From: Prunus persica
Lineage: Eukaryota > Streptophyta > Magnoliopsida > Rosales > Rosaceae
Length of the DNA stretch: 64,000 nt
Assembly: GCF_000346465.2 (NCBI RefSeq)
Contig: NC_034009.1
Span: forward strand, 34,203,251-34,267,250
Reading direction: 5' to 3'
Translations under genes and position numbers: made by a program
Shown here: positions 21,796-34,900 of the stretch, piece by piece
How the letters are laid out: every line of letters begins with the position of its first letter
Position numbering within the stretch: the stretch's first letter is position 1
The notes under the pieces: generated by a model
What the model saw: the letters and a program-made list of their open reading frames with translations, nothing else
The model's database searches: none
Told to the model about the DNA's origin: nothing

Positions 21796-23882
21796 CAGGA
21801 GGGAAGAGAGAGAGAGAGAGAGAGTGGGGTCGAGTTGGGTTTTGGTTGCTCAGCTGTTTCTTTCCTTGCAAAACAATGAGGGGCTTTGTAATAACATACG
21901 TGGTTTTCTTTTTCACTTTCCAGGTAATATTTATTTCATGGGTTTGCGGATTTTAGGCTTAAACCCCAAGAATATGTAATTCAATGCATGCCATGCCGAC
22001 TTTCCTTTACACAAGAAAAGTGATGTCCTTCTTCCCACTTCACAATTTCTTCTTGCATATTTCTTCTCGTAAACCTCATACTTTCACCATCAGTTACCAC
22101 ATTCTAGTTCAGAAATTTACTAAAGAATATGTACGTATAATTTCAGTGATGTTGTTTTGTCATAAAGTAATCTTTCTGTGACCGTTGTAGGATATTAAAA
22201 TATTAATTTTGAAAGTACTCATAATGACAAACTGAGAGTGTGAATAACTGTTCTTCTTATATATAATGTTTGATTAATGTTATGAACTTTCACATCCGTT
22301 GATATATCTACCATTAGATTGATGGTCGTTGGATGGCACCTAATCCCAATGTGAATAGGCATGATTTACGTGCAAGACGAAATGCTTCTCACCCATTATA
22401 GGCAAAAATTTCAGTTATTTTGGGCTGTGCCATTTGTAAGTCATTTTCAAATCGGCTATTCAATAAATCTAGCTAATAGATCTACATTCATTACTCGTCA
22501 GTTTTTATGATTGGTAGCTTTTCAGTATTAGATGTAGCTGCAGCTAGCAAGAAAAGCACTTCAATATATATAGATAACCTGGAACGTGTGACTTCAAATT
22601 TCCAAAACCAAACTTAAATAGCTTTCAAAGTACTGGTTCTGCAACATGTAAGTTTATTATTAATACTTGCACCTGGAGTTTACCAAGAGGGTACTTTTGC
22701 CAAGAGTTTACCATTGTTTATTATTAATAATTGTCTTTGTCATTTTACTTTTATTTATGTTTATATTACTCCATTTACTTAAGTTTACAATGTAAATAAG
22801 GAAGTACCCCCCATTTGGATTCAAATAAAAATACTAGAAAATTAAATTCCCACCAAATCAAAATTTGAAAAATCGATTTTAGTGCAAAATACGATTTAGA
22901 CTAAAAATGATGGGTCATTAAATCAATATATACTTCATACTAAAAATTATCTTGAGAAAATGATTATTCCGAAAACCCATTTTTCATACTTGGTCAATAT
23001 TTTTACATAAAACAACTTTTCATATATGATATGAATGCATGAAAGAACCTAAGTCAATCTAGGTAAAAAGCCTTAGATGTTCAATCGACTATGGTGTTAA
23101 ATCTTATTTGGTTTATGTTAAAACTTATTGAAAATTAGTCTATGGAGCTAAGAACTAGCTTAGTTTATATGATTTAATGTTTACTTTTATTTCTAGAAAG
23201 ACTATAGAAATTGTAAATACCAAAAAAAATAATAATTAAATTTTAAGCTAATAACTTTAACTAGCCCACTCGTTGAAAAATTTCTGGTTCCACCCTTGTT
23301 GATATACATTACTATATTAAACAAAATTAAGTACCTCTAGACTAGAACAATGCTTGAATCATTCCTTACAACGAATCATTTTACGTGTCAAATTGTGATT
23401 TGTGGGTAAAATGAATACGGCATTAGGTGGGTCCAGTCCAGGTAATAAATCCCGCGGCTGTACTAGTTTTGGCATTCACGGGTTCACCACAACAACACAC
23501 CATGCGGCCCAGATAGATAATTGATATTCACGAAAAGAATGCCATGGAACTGTATGAGAGAGGAGGGTACGCAACACACAAAAATCAGTCTGCTTTCTAT
23601 CTTTTCAGGCGTTTTCTGCGTTTGTGGTCAATCTCAACCCAACCCCTGCACTCACTTGTTTAGTCGTTACTTTCTTATCAAACAACCTTCCAAAACATTT
23701 CTAGCTGGCTCCTCGTGCCACCCTCTCACTCCGTACCTGGATTGCACACCCAAAATAAGCGAAGCATTTTTTAACCATTGATCCTAAATTCTCTATAGAT
23801 TTACAGCTTGCATTATCTAAACGTATGCCTACAAGGAGTGTCCCTCAAATAAGCTTATTTGAGGGATCCCTCAATGGAAGCT

Positions 23883-23887
<5 letters not shown>

Positions 23888-23922
<35 letters not shown>
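23888..23922. repeat. (AT)n microsatellite
   Basis: About 17 AT units in an intergenic region. Confidence 0.95.
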
Positions 23923-23924
<2 letters not shown>

Positions 23925-25860
23925 TTCAATTCAACATTAAAGGATATGATTTCTAAACGTGGCCAAGCACATCACAATCAAACTGTTCTGCCCCACACTA
24001 CAAGAATACCATTGAGAATTTGAGACCATGCTTGAGACATTAATGAGACTAGTTTTTCATTGCCAAGTAAACATGCCCTCTTTATCTTTTTCCCTGCAGA
24101 ACTTGTATCAGAGTGCAGGCAAAATTTCCAATACTAGCTACCAATTGGTACTATTTTCTTACAGACAGTTGGCAATGCTTTTCATCGCCTTGATTTTCGT
24201 AGAATCTGATTGCAATATGTGGCCAGTCTGTTCCTGTTGATTGACACAGTGCAGCTGTCTTGATAGCAAATATTTATTCTGTCTTTAGGTTTAAGAGACT
24301 CGTTTTAGAAAATGTGATGGATACCAATAAACAATTTGATAAACTACATATCTGTAACTCAACAAATCTTACTTTCAGTAGTTTATAATGTTTACTTGTA
24401 TTTTTCTCTTCTTGATTCAATTGCTGTCTCTTACTGCTATAAGGGAAGGAGCACTGAAAGGGGTTCCTAGTCATTGGCTTTGGATATGTACTGATATATG
24501 CAAAGGCCCTTTGTGGTGACCCTGCCCTGTTGACAACAGCTCAGGCAACTTTTTTGAGCAGCACTGATCCCTTGAGTTGAGGTACATATAAATGTTTCTG
24601 ATGCTATATATTTGGAATCCTTATCATCATCCACGTCACGGTGCAATTAGAATTTATCTCTATAGATATGCCTGTCCTTCAATTTCAAAAGCTGTGACAG
24701 TACTGTTTTTCCTTTCCTGGTGGCCCTTGTTGCAAGTTGGAGAGCCTGGTCACCTTTTTGGCTTCCATTCCATGGCCATCATAACTTAAGGAAGATGCGT
24801 TTCGATCGATGGATTCTTTCGAAGACCAAGGGCTGGATACTGAATAGGTTCTCTTGATCAGACCATAGATGATGGCAATGGCGAATCCATCACCTTTTAT
24901 TCACAATGTAGACTAGTATGAATGTAATTTGCCAGTTAGCGAATGCACATGCAAACACTTGTAGAAAGAATTTAACAGTGCCAATTGCTAATTAAGGTTC
25001 TCACTTGTTGATCAAGCTCCTACAATTTTGGCAAAGGAAGTGACATAATATACCCTTACCTGCACAGTCCACACGCACAATGTGACCGATCGATGGCAAT
25101 CTGGAATCCTTATCATTTGGTGCTCATGTTTCCAATGATAAAGTTGCCTTTATGGGTACCCCTTCCCTGTCCATCAACAGCTTTGCATGAGACCCTTTTT
25201 AATTTATTCTCTCTCCATCCATGCGGTCCCTCCTCACAAGTTGGAATTGGCCTAGCTAATAGACTCCTTTGCCAATGTAAGTGCTGATGAGGACTGAGGC
25301 AAATGTGTTTGAATGGATTCTTTTGGATTCGACTTGTGTTGTGATCGATTTTGTTTTTGTCTTCGGCTTGTAGAATTGTTCAGAGCCAGGGAAGGCAACC
25401 ATGAATCTACATACCTTTTATGAGAAGAGAATAGGGACCTGACCTGATTCAGCTTTGGATATAAAAGTTTGATAAAAAGGAGGGTAATAATATATATATA
25501 TATATATTATATACTTGTGCATTTAAAAAGGGAATTTCCAGTTGGTTGGTCCAGTTGCTGAAAAATAATGAGATAGAAAACATCAGAAGCAGCAGCAGGT
25601 GATATGATATCTTGTCACCATGAGCTGTATAAGCAGAAAGACATAAACTATTCTCCAGTTCACTGATTAGAAACCATAGAACTTTCCTGAATCAACTCAC
25701 ATTAACCTGAAACTAGTCTTAAACATTGTTAAACAACCTGTTTTGGTTCTAATCTCTTAACTGACCAGTCTAGCTTGGGTTTATAAGGATTTAGAACTTT
25801 CCTAAATCCATTCATGCAATTTTCGCATCCTTGACAAATTGGGCCAACTGAAAATACCCA

Positions 25861-25947
25861 AATAAAAAGCCCACATAAACATTCAAACCAATAAAAAGCC
25901 CATAGAAAAATTCAAACGAATAAAAAGCCCACAGGAACAATCGTGTG
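25861..25947. repeat. 29-bp tandem repeat, three copies
   Basis: AATAAAAAGCCCA recurs at 25861, 25890 and 25919, each followed by a CAnAnnAAnATTCAAAC-like part. Confidence 0.8.
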
Positions 25948-27964
25948 TTGATTTGATTGAAAAGAAATACAAAGTCGATTGAAGTTTCCTTCTTCTTTAC
26001 CTTTTTTGGATGATTATATCGTGTAATTAGCTTGTCATTGCATTGCGATCAGGGAGACTTCAAAGTTGCCAGGCCCCAATTGGTAGAAGTGGCTTCGACG
26101 CGGATATGTGGGGTCCACTTCAGCCTATGAGTTGGAAAATCCCACGTCGGCCACAATTATTTTCCCGCTGAGTCATTGTTCCTGTAGTGTAGCACTCCCA
26201 TCATCCTGTAGGTGCCTGTTCTTTCATATTTTGTTTTGACTAGAAAATAATGTTGGCCGCCATCAAACTTTTCTACACCGCTTATGGCTTGGCCCCAGTC
26301 AAATTTATCTCTTTTTGCTTTTATCAAACTCAAATTTGTATTTTCCGTCTGGACGGTTTGCCGAGTTTTAATTTTATACGTTGTACATAAATAATCACAG
26401 AATATTCAAGTCTATTTTGATCCATAATTGCTAAATCAAGTTGAGGACCAATCAAATCAGGGGTTAGTGACAATTCAGGTGTTAAAAGTCTTGGTCTTCT
26501 CTTGCGTACTCTATAATGTTCTGGGTTTGGCGGGAGAAGAACACCTCTACCTATGTATTATGTATACGTGTCTGCTAATAATTAACTACTATGAATCTTT
26601 AGATTTTTATTTTGGGATTCAAAATTTGGGACTTAGTATTATTATACGAAGAGCTTGTTGGTTGTGAAATTTAAATTTATTAATGTGTTTGTTTCTCATA
26701 TGAAATCAAATGATTCACCCAATACAAAAATAACGTATTAAGTAATATTCATGTATGAAACCAAAAATCTGAGAATACACGAGAAGAATACAACCCATAC
26801 CCTCCTTAACCAAAAAAATAATAATTAAATTGTTCAACATAATGTCATATCATTCTAATAAAACGACATAAAAGAAAAGTCCCTTTTAAAAGAAAGAAAA
26901 GGACTTATCTGACCTTATCTGAATTGGAATTTAGAAGGAGGATCATAATTTTCATGCATTACAATTTATACCGGGAACCATTCCTATTATTATTATTTTT
27001 ATTTGGCCAATAATATTATATGGGAATCTTATGTAACATGAGGCTCCTAACGGTGCCAAAATATTAAAATGATGAGTCCCTCATGGTTTGGCGTTGTCAT
27101 GCCAATCAATAATTCCTCTAGAGAAAAGAGAAACCAAAAAACAAAGAAAAGAAAAATCAGAGCTTATCAGACAGCCCTTTCAAAATTGATTTGTCTGATA
27201 AAAGTGATAAACATGTCATGCAGAGATAATGATCTGTTGATCTCCCTCCAAACACAGAGTCCCAATCCAAGCACAAAGACCAAAACAGTAATTTGTCAAG
27301 TCAACCAAAAACCATCACAGAAGAAAACTAGAAGAAGTTTGCCCAAATTAACCTCATAGCCTTCTTGGTGCAGGCAGATGCAGTTTTCCAAAACCCATTT
27401 CAACCACACCTCCATAGCCATAACTATCCCACTGGATATAGCAACCATAGTCATGGCTTCATTAATGGCTCCGGTGAGTCTGAAAATGACTTAGTGCAGG
27501 CTCGGTGGTTAGTTGGGCACAGTCTTCACTGCTGTCATTAAATGTTTTACCTTCTTTTTTGCTTCTCAAAATCTCTACTGCCTCTGCCCGTGCCACTCTC
27601 TTTTAGAAACTCCTCTTAAGTTTCTCTCTCTAATCAAAAGCTTATTAGTCATCATATTCCCATTTTTATTATTATAACGTGGGTTGGGTTTCGGTGAGCA
27701 ACTTGGGTTTAGGCGCTGGCGTTTCAAGAATGCAGACTCAAAGCTCGTGACTGGAGCTGAGTAAGAATTTTCCCTTTTATTTTTTGTTCAGTTCCACAGA
27801 GCACAAAACAGAAAGAAATTTGCCATTTTGTTTATTGGATAATTTTTGTATTGCTTAAATTTTCATTCTTTGGTAGAGAAAAGAACAATCCCAGAGATGA
27901 CCAAGAAGAATCTCCATTGACCATCATGAAACTGTTCTATGTATTGTCACAAACTGAAACAGCA

Positions 27965-30900
27965 ATGGGAGTGAGAACCCAAGTTGGCGCCTTTGCAGTA
28001 GCGCTAATCTTGTTCTTGATTCAGAGCGGTTTTGCCCAGCAAGGTTCTTTAAGCTCCAGCGTACAACGGTCGGCGTTACTAGACCTCCGGTCGTCGTTGG
28101 GTCTCAGAAGCAAAGACTGGCCCATAAAAGCTGACCCTTGCTCGTCCTGGACCGGAGTTACATGCAAGAACGGCAACGTTATTGGGATCACGGTGTCCGG
28201 TTTAAGGCGAACCAGACTTGGCCGGAGGAACCCCCGGTTCGCCGTAGATTCATTGGCCAATTTCACCTTCTTGGCTACTTTCAACGCCTCTGGCTTTGTG
28301 CTTCCCGGGACTATACCCGACTGGTTTGGCCAAAGACTTAGTGCTCTCCAAATGCTTGATCTTAGGTCTGCTTCAGTCATTGGTCCTATACCTCAGTCGC
28401 TTGGTAATTTGAGCAAGCTTAATACTTTGTATTTATCTGGCAATGATATTACTGGTATTATACCTTCTGCACTGGGAAACATAGCAGGGTTGGTGAATCT
28501 TGATCTTTCGCGTAATTCACTTACTGGGTCAATACCGTCCTTTGCCTCTCTTGGAAATCTTACAAGGCTTGACCTTTCTTCAAATTTCTTGTCTGGGCAA
28601 ATTCCATCAGGTTTAGGTAGCCTTACCAGACTTCAATTCTTGAACCTAGCTGATAATAGTCTCACTGATTCCATTCCAGTTCAGTTTGGTAACCTTTCCC
28701 AGTTGCTTGAGCTTGATCTTAGCAACAATTCGTTGTCTGGGTCATTTCCTGTGGAATTGAGAGGGTTGAGGAGTTTGAGGAAGATGGAGATTGGAGATAA
28801 TGATCTAGAAGGTCCACTGTCAGAGGGTTTGTTTTCAACTCTTGTTCAGCTACAAGTTCTAGTTCTGAGTCGGAATAAGTTTGATGGTGCTCTTCCTGGT
28901 GCATTGTGGTCACTTCCCAGTTTGCGCTTTCTAGATGTCTCCAGCAACGATTTTACAGGAACTCTGCCGAGCCTGGGCCCAAATGCTAGTGTTAGTGGTG
29001 CCGTGTTCAACCTCTCTTATAATCTCTTATACGGAAATCTGACTTTTCCTCTTTGGAAATTTGGTTCAATCGATTTGTCTACTAACTATTTGCAAGGCAA
29101 GGTACTAGAAGATAGTCAAAGCAATGGTACTCTTGCTAGAAATTGCCTTCAGATGGTACCAAATCAAAGGAGTTTGCAGGATTGTAGACAGTTTTATGAA
29201 CGGAAGAGACTTACGTTCGATGATTTTGGGGCCCTAGAACCAACTCAGCCACCTTTCCTTCAACCTGACTCGAACAGGAAACGATTAATATTTATACTGG
29301 TTGGGATATTTGGCGGACTTGGCTTCATTGGGATTTTGGTACTAGTTCTGGTAGTGCTCCTGAAAATGTGCAATAAAAGCACAAATCAACGAGAAAGTGC
29401 AAATGTCGGGCCTGTTCCGGATGGAGATGGCCCTTCAATCCCCAAAGATCTCATCTATGTATCAGGCCGAGGAGATTCATTTACATATGAGCAGATTCTC
29501 CAATTCACTAGAGATTTTAGTGAAGCAAATCTTTTAGAGCATGGACACTCTGGAGACATATACCTGGGGTCCTTGGTGAGTGGAACACCTGTAGTAATCA
29601 AAAGGGTAGATTTGCATTGCGTCAAGAAAGAATCCTATGTGCTAGAAATGGATTTATTCAACAAGGTTTCACATACAAGATTGGTGCCACTTTTGGGGTA
29701 CTGCTTGGAGCACGAGAGCGAGAAGTTTCTGGTTTACAAATACATGCCAAATCGAGACTTGGCTAGTTCCTTGCACAGAGTTACCGATTCAGAAGATGGC
29801 AATTTAAAGTCCCTGGATTGGATTACAAGATTAAAAATTGCAATTGGAGCAGCTGAAGTCCTAGCTTACCTACATCATGAGTGCAGCCCACCCCTTGTTC
29901 ACAGGTATTTCTGAACTTGCTTTCAGCTATTCTTGTTCTCTGTTCATTCTAACTATGTCAACCGTTGCTGATTTCCTTTTGATCTGACATCTTATAGTCC
30001 TTAATCATAGTGATTTGGAGTCCTTATAGCCAATAAAAACATTTCACCTCAAGTTATTAATAGCTAAATAAAGATTTTGTGATTCTGGTTTATGATTACA
30101 ACTACAACTATTGCTGAAACTGAGGGCAAATCATGCCTTGTGGTTGATTGTAAGCCATGTTATGCCCCCTTGGTACCCCTCATTCAAGACTTTAGTTCCC
30201 ATACTTACTATAGCTTGTACTTCATATTTAATTTTTCTGTATTTGCAAATTTCAGTTTAGTTTATTTAGTTGAATAAGTAATTAAAAAGTTATTTTTTGG
30301 TGGTTGAAGGGATGTTCAAGCAAGCAGTATACTTCTCGATGATAAATTTGAGGTCCGACTTGGAAGCTTGAGTGAGGTCCGTGTTCAAGGGGATGCTAAC
30401 CAAAATGTGATCACGAGGTTGTTGCGGAAACAACAGTAAGTGCTCATTCATTTATGAGTTGCCCTGCATTCATATGATCTTCGGCATTTTTCATCAAATT
30501 ATAGTTCAGTCAGGGATATTTTTATCTGTTTTGTTTCTCATTCCTTTCTGTCTTGTCTGTCTTGTGCAGAACTTCTGAACAAACCCCTTCTGGTATCTAC
30601 TCGAAACTTTTTTCTGCAAGTTTTCATTCCTTTTATCTTCTTCCCCTCTCCCCATCTGAAGCAAAGCTAGATTCTTCTCTTTCAGTAGATTAACTTGTTT
30701 CGTTTCTTTGTTTGTGGACAGCCTCATCATCGGTGGCTTGCACTTACGATGTCTACTGTTTCGGGAAGGTTTTGCTTGAGCTTGTGACGGGTAAACTTGG
30801 CATCAGCAAATCAGATGATGCATCAACAAGAGAGTGGCTGGATCACACTGTGCGTTACATCAGCATATATGACAAGGAACTGGTTAATAAGATTCTTGAC

Positions 30901-31308
30901 CCATCTCTGATAGTAGATGATGATCTACTGGAAGAGGTATGGGCCATGGCAATCGTGGCTAGGTCCTGCCTTAACCCCAAGGCTTCCAAGCGTCCCCTGA
31001 TGAGATATATCCTTAAAGCGTTGGAAAACCCTCTAAAAGTGGTGAGGGAAGATAGTTCGAGCTCTGCAAGGCTGCGGACAACTTCATCTAGAAGATCCTG
31101 GAGCGCTGCTTTCTTCGGTAGCTGGCGGCACAGCTCATCGGAGAGTGCCACTGTTCCCGGCCATGCAAACAGAGAGAGCATCAGTAGCGTAAAACAGCCG
31201 GGGCTAGTAGGTGGAAATGAGTCTTCCGCTTCCCGTAAAAGGTTATCAAATGAAATTTTCCCTGAGCCGATTGAAATGCAAGATCTCGAGAGGCAAGAAG
31301 AACATTAA
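27965..31308 (+). CDS. LRR receptor-like pseudokinase (At2g16250 type)
   Basis: Exons 27965-29904, 30310-30435, 30570-30592 and 30722-31308, about 891 residues. The start was chosen because MGVRTQVGAFAVALILFLIQ begins a good signal peptide; an in-frame ATG-like start further upstream (27851) would bury it. Ectodomain: Cys pair SSWTGVTCKNG, then about ten LRRs. One membrane span lies at about 441-467. The cytoplasmic kinase fold starts near 505. Lys546 (VVIKRV) and HRD (646-648) persist, but the HRDxKxxN loop reads D648, Q650, S653, and the DFG position reads SLS (666-668), so catalysis is unlikely. The glycine loop (EHGHSGDIYLG) is also degenerate. Such atypical LRR-RLKs act as scaffolds or co-receptors at the plasma membrane. 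The tail is Ser-rich. A 23-nt micro-exon (30570-30592) is needed to keep frame. Confidence 0.92.
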
Positions 31309-31942
31309 TCGAAAGAGTGCTGAACCACCAGTTTCATTACTTGGCAACTGGGTTCATGAGGCATCTGGTTTGATGTTCATCTGGCGTAAATGTAAATGTA
31401 ACATCAAGTTGATCCATTAAGTTGAGACAGATTCTTATTCATATTAGAGCTTGTTAATTGTAGAAAACAAGCTGCAAAGTCTCTGTAATTGATGCTTCTT
31501 AAAAAATTTCCCAAGAATGGAGTACAAAATTTGTTAAAGATCATGGGAAATTCTTCTTGGGACAATTTTCCTGACCAGAAATCAAATTTCAGTCGTCAAA
31601 ATTTGAAGAAAGAATAAAAAAATCATTAATCATTAATCAACGATACATCATCTGGAAATAATATAAAATATTCCAAATGAAATTGATATTTAGTTGTAAA
31701 ACGCAAGAAACTAGGCATCCATAGCAATCACCACCTTAACGGTCGAAAATAGTTTGTACCACTTTAGGGGCAACGAAAGTACATTGCTTAAGCACTTGAT
31801 TTACGGTTAATTCTATTGAAGCAAATCATTTATGGGGGGAAATAAGCTTTGTACAAGCTCTGTTTTGATGCTTCCCAAAGCCGAACAACTAACTATGCTC
31901 CTCCCTAAAATGCTTGCCTCTTCTTCGTCTTCTCAAAATGTT

Positions 31943-34900
31943 TCACAAGGGAATAATATCGAATTCATGGGGCATGTAGTCTTCACTGGGTCTGTAGTAT
32001 TTGTCTGGGGAGTAGAGGCTCAAGTTGGAAACTTGGCTAGTATAAAGGCAGGCAAATCTCTCAACCTGCATTACGAACACCCAAGATTGAGAGCAATATT
32101 CCAAAAATTAAATACAATTTATGAGAAGGGATGAAGGTTAAATAGAATTTATCTATTTTTAAAAAGTCAATGTTCAACGATTTTTATTTCGCATAATGCA
32201 AAGGCAAGGTTACACCTCACCTGATGAGCAAAGCGAGAGTTCTGATAACCAGTCTTCATGAGTTGTCCCCAAATCTTGTGAAACTGCAGTTATAGGCAAG
32301 CAAACTAAAAATTCAAAATTCTTGATACCAAATTCAACGGAATTACATGACACTGGACTAAAGCCCAGGAACTAGGAAGCATGGTTCGTGTTGTACAAGA
32401 GAATCACTACCATTTTGTGACATTCTCGTTGTGCATCTTGATGAGTGATCCGAACTCGATCTCTTTCAGACTATAAAATTAAACCATTAAGGAATAATTA
32501 ATACAAGATCCACAACAGTTAAGCACATATTTAAGTGACTGAAATAAATTTAGCTTCACAGGTTAACAGCCTAACCTCCAAAGCATTGTATTCAGAAGAT
32601 AGTTTTTGCTTCTCGTCAGCACTGGTATCTTCAAATCTGAACAAAGCAACCTCACTTCTGTGTAAATATTTCCCCAAAAAGGAAAAAAAGGAAAAAGAAA
32701 AGCATTATGGCCATCTAGATAGATACTGACTTCAGAGACCACTTTAAATGATGTATTTTGTCCTCAATGAGATCGCGTTCATTCCTCAACTTTCGAAGTT
32801 GCTGTATGAAACCATTGCATGCAAGTTACATTCTACTAACGCTTGTTTATTATGAAACCTCCCATAATTAAAGCAGTTTAACACGAAGTTTAAAAAAGAC
32901 CTTGCGTGTATCTCTCAATTCCCATAGGAGTTCGACCTCCCTCTCTAGCTCTGGAACAACAAGCATTGTTCTCCACCCTGCTCATAAAGACAAAAAAAGA
33001 GGACAAAGACAATCACATTAGGAGAAAGAAAATAAAAGAAAGAGAAAATATACATTGTCTAAAAAGTTGACACATAAGATAACTGAATATCAAAAAGAAG
33101 GGAAATTAGAAGATTTAATACCAAGAACCTTTTTGCTGCGCAAAATATCTCCATATATATGATCACCAACATAGAGAACCTACTAAAAATGTGCAAGGTA
33201 TTAGACCCAAGAATCCAACTTCAAAATGGGACGACACAGCATTGATCTCAATAATCAAAGCAAAAGAAAATGTCAACCATCTATAATGAAATTCACTACA
33301 GCTTCAGGAAAGAATAGTTCACCTGTGAACTTGACTCAATTGAAAGCAGTTTATGAAGATGACCAACACTGCCTCCCTGAAACAAGGCCAAAGGCATTTT
33401 TACTCGGATTAAAAAAAAAACAAAACATAGTAATTAATCAGCAAAAAATAAAATAAAATGGAATACTTGTATATAGAAGACAAAGATTTAAAGCAATTCA
33501 GATTAAGCTCTTAATATGGTTCTATGATGCACTAGATATATTTAGAAGAGTACCTGAAAAACTCTACAAGCCTTAACTCCCTTCAGTGATAATCTAGGTG
33601 AAGAACTTCCAACCTTTTTATAAAAATATAAATTAATTATTAAAACTAGATAAAACAAGGGAATACATAATGTGCTAGACATGAACTAACAAAACTAGCA
33701 TACCAACCTGAGCCATAGGAGAACCATTATCAGTATTAAGTAGCATCCCAGACTCATGATCAACCTCAAACAGATTAGCACGATTACCTTCATGGAAGAA
33801 GCTTGGCTTTGCACTGTATAGGCAACAGCTTTCAATGGTTAGTATAAAGAAAGTAACTAGGATATAGATGCTAAACTGTATATAGTAACTTATATCAGTG
33901 TGGAAGTGAAAAATGAAATGGCCTAGGATAGGACGAAATGGAGGACCATGATTTAAATGATTATGAACACGAGTATAAACAACATAAATAAAAAAAGCTA
34001 TAGTATGTCAAAGGGTAGGGCAATTGAAATCTACAATAGCATTCTTCAATTGAAGACTTAATAAATTGAATGGTAATATAGTGCTAAAGAACAATAACTA
34101 AGTAAGATTTGAGGAAAAGGAAAAAACATGACCTGCCAGTGATGACAACATCAAAGTATTGAAGCCAGTCAAAATTGCATTTTCTACCACCATCTAATGT
34201 GCGTGACCCACAGAGGAAATTCATTACTATGTTCGTGTAGTCCCATAAACTGTAAGAAGTAATTTTTAAAATAAAAAAAAAGTGTGATTATCAATTATCA
34301 GCAATAATATATGAAATATTTTCAAATTAAATTAAACAAAATTGAAACTTTTTCTTTTAAAAATAGCACATAAAATTGAAACTTAAAAGAAGCAAAAATA
34401 CCTGTTTGTCACCAAAAAAGTAGCACGGCCAGAATCTCTCAGCATTTTGAGCATGGGAACTATGGTTGTATCTTCATTAATATACCTTGTATCAATAAGC
34501 ATGCAGACCAAGTAAGATTGTTTTACTTTCCATTATGGATAGATTAGTATTATGTGAAACTAATAAATAATGTTTATCCTTACCTTTTAGGGTCTTTTGC
34601 TACCATTTGCTTTAAAGTTCCATCACGGTGGCACAAATCAACTGCAGCTCGAACATCCTTATACATAACAGAGTAACTGAAAAGGAAAATAACAGAATAA
34701 ATATTGATATAGCAGAAGTTTATCATCCATATAGCAAGTCGTATTCTTACTCGGCACCCTTCGGAATTTTTTCCAGATTTTTGTCTTTAAAGTCTACCAA
34801 TTGAGCAAATAGGTAAGCTTCAGCTAAAGAAAAGAGGGTATCAATGAGAGCATAATCAGGCTCATCAAAGGAATCCCGTATTAAGGTATTTCCATAGGTG

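Larger units (their letters stand above)
22000..27800. other. long gene-poor stretch upstream of LRR receptor gene
   Basis: No coding gene recognised in nearly 6 kb. Contents seen: (AT)n at about 23888-23922, (TA)n near 25492-25507, a 29-bp unit repeated three times at 25861-25947, and two loosely similar segments around 24480-24840 and 25070-25330 that both contain TGGAATCCTTATCAT. I tested common conserved plant miRNA sequences from memory against the latter and found no match. Confidence 0.5.

Noticed and set aside
24480..25330. Two similar segments sharing TGGAATCCTTATCAT, considered as microRNA precursors
   Set aside because: No hairpin arms evident by eye and no match to remembered conserved miRNAs. 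The similarity may be an old duplication.
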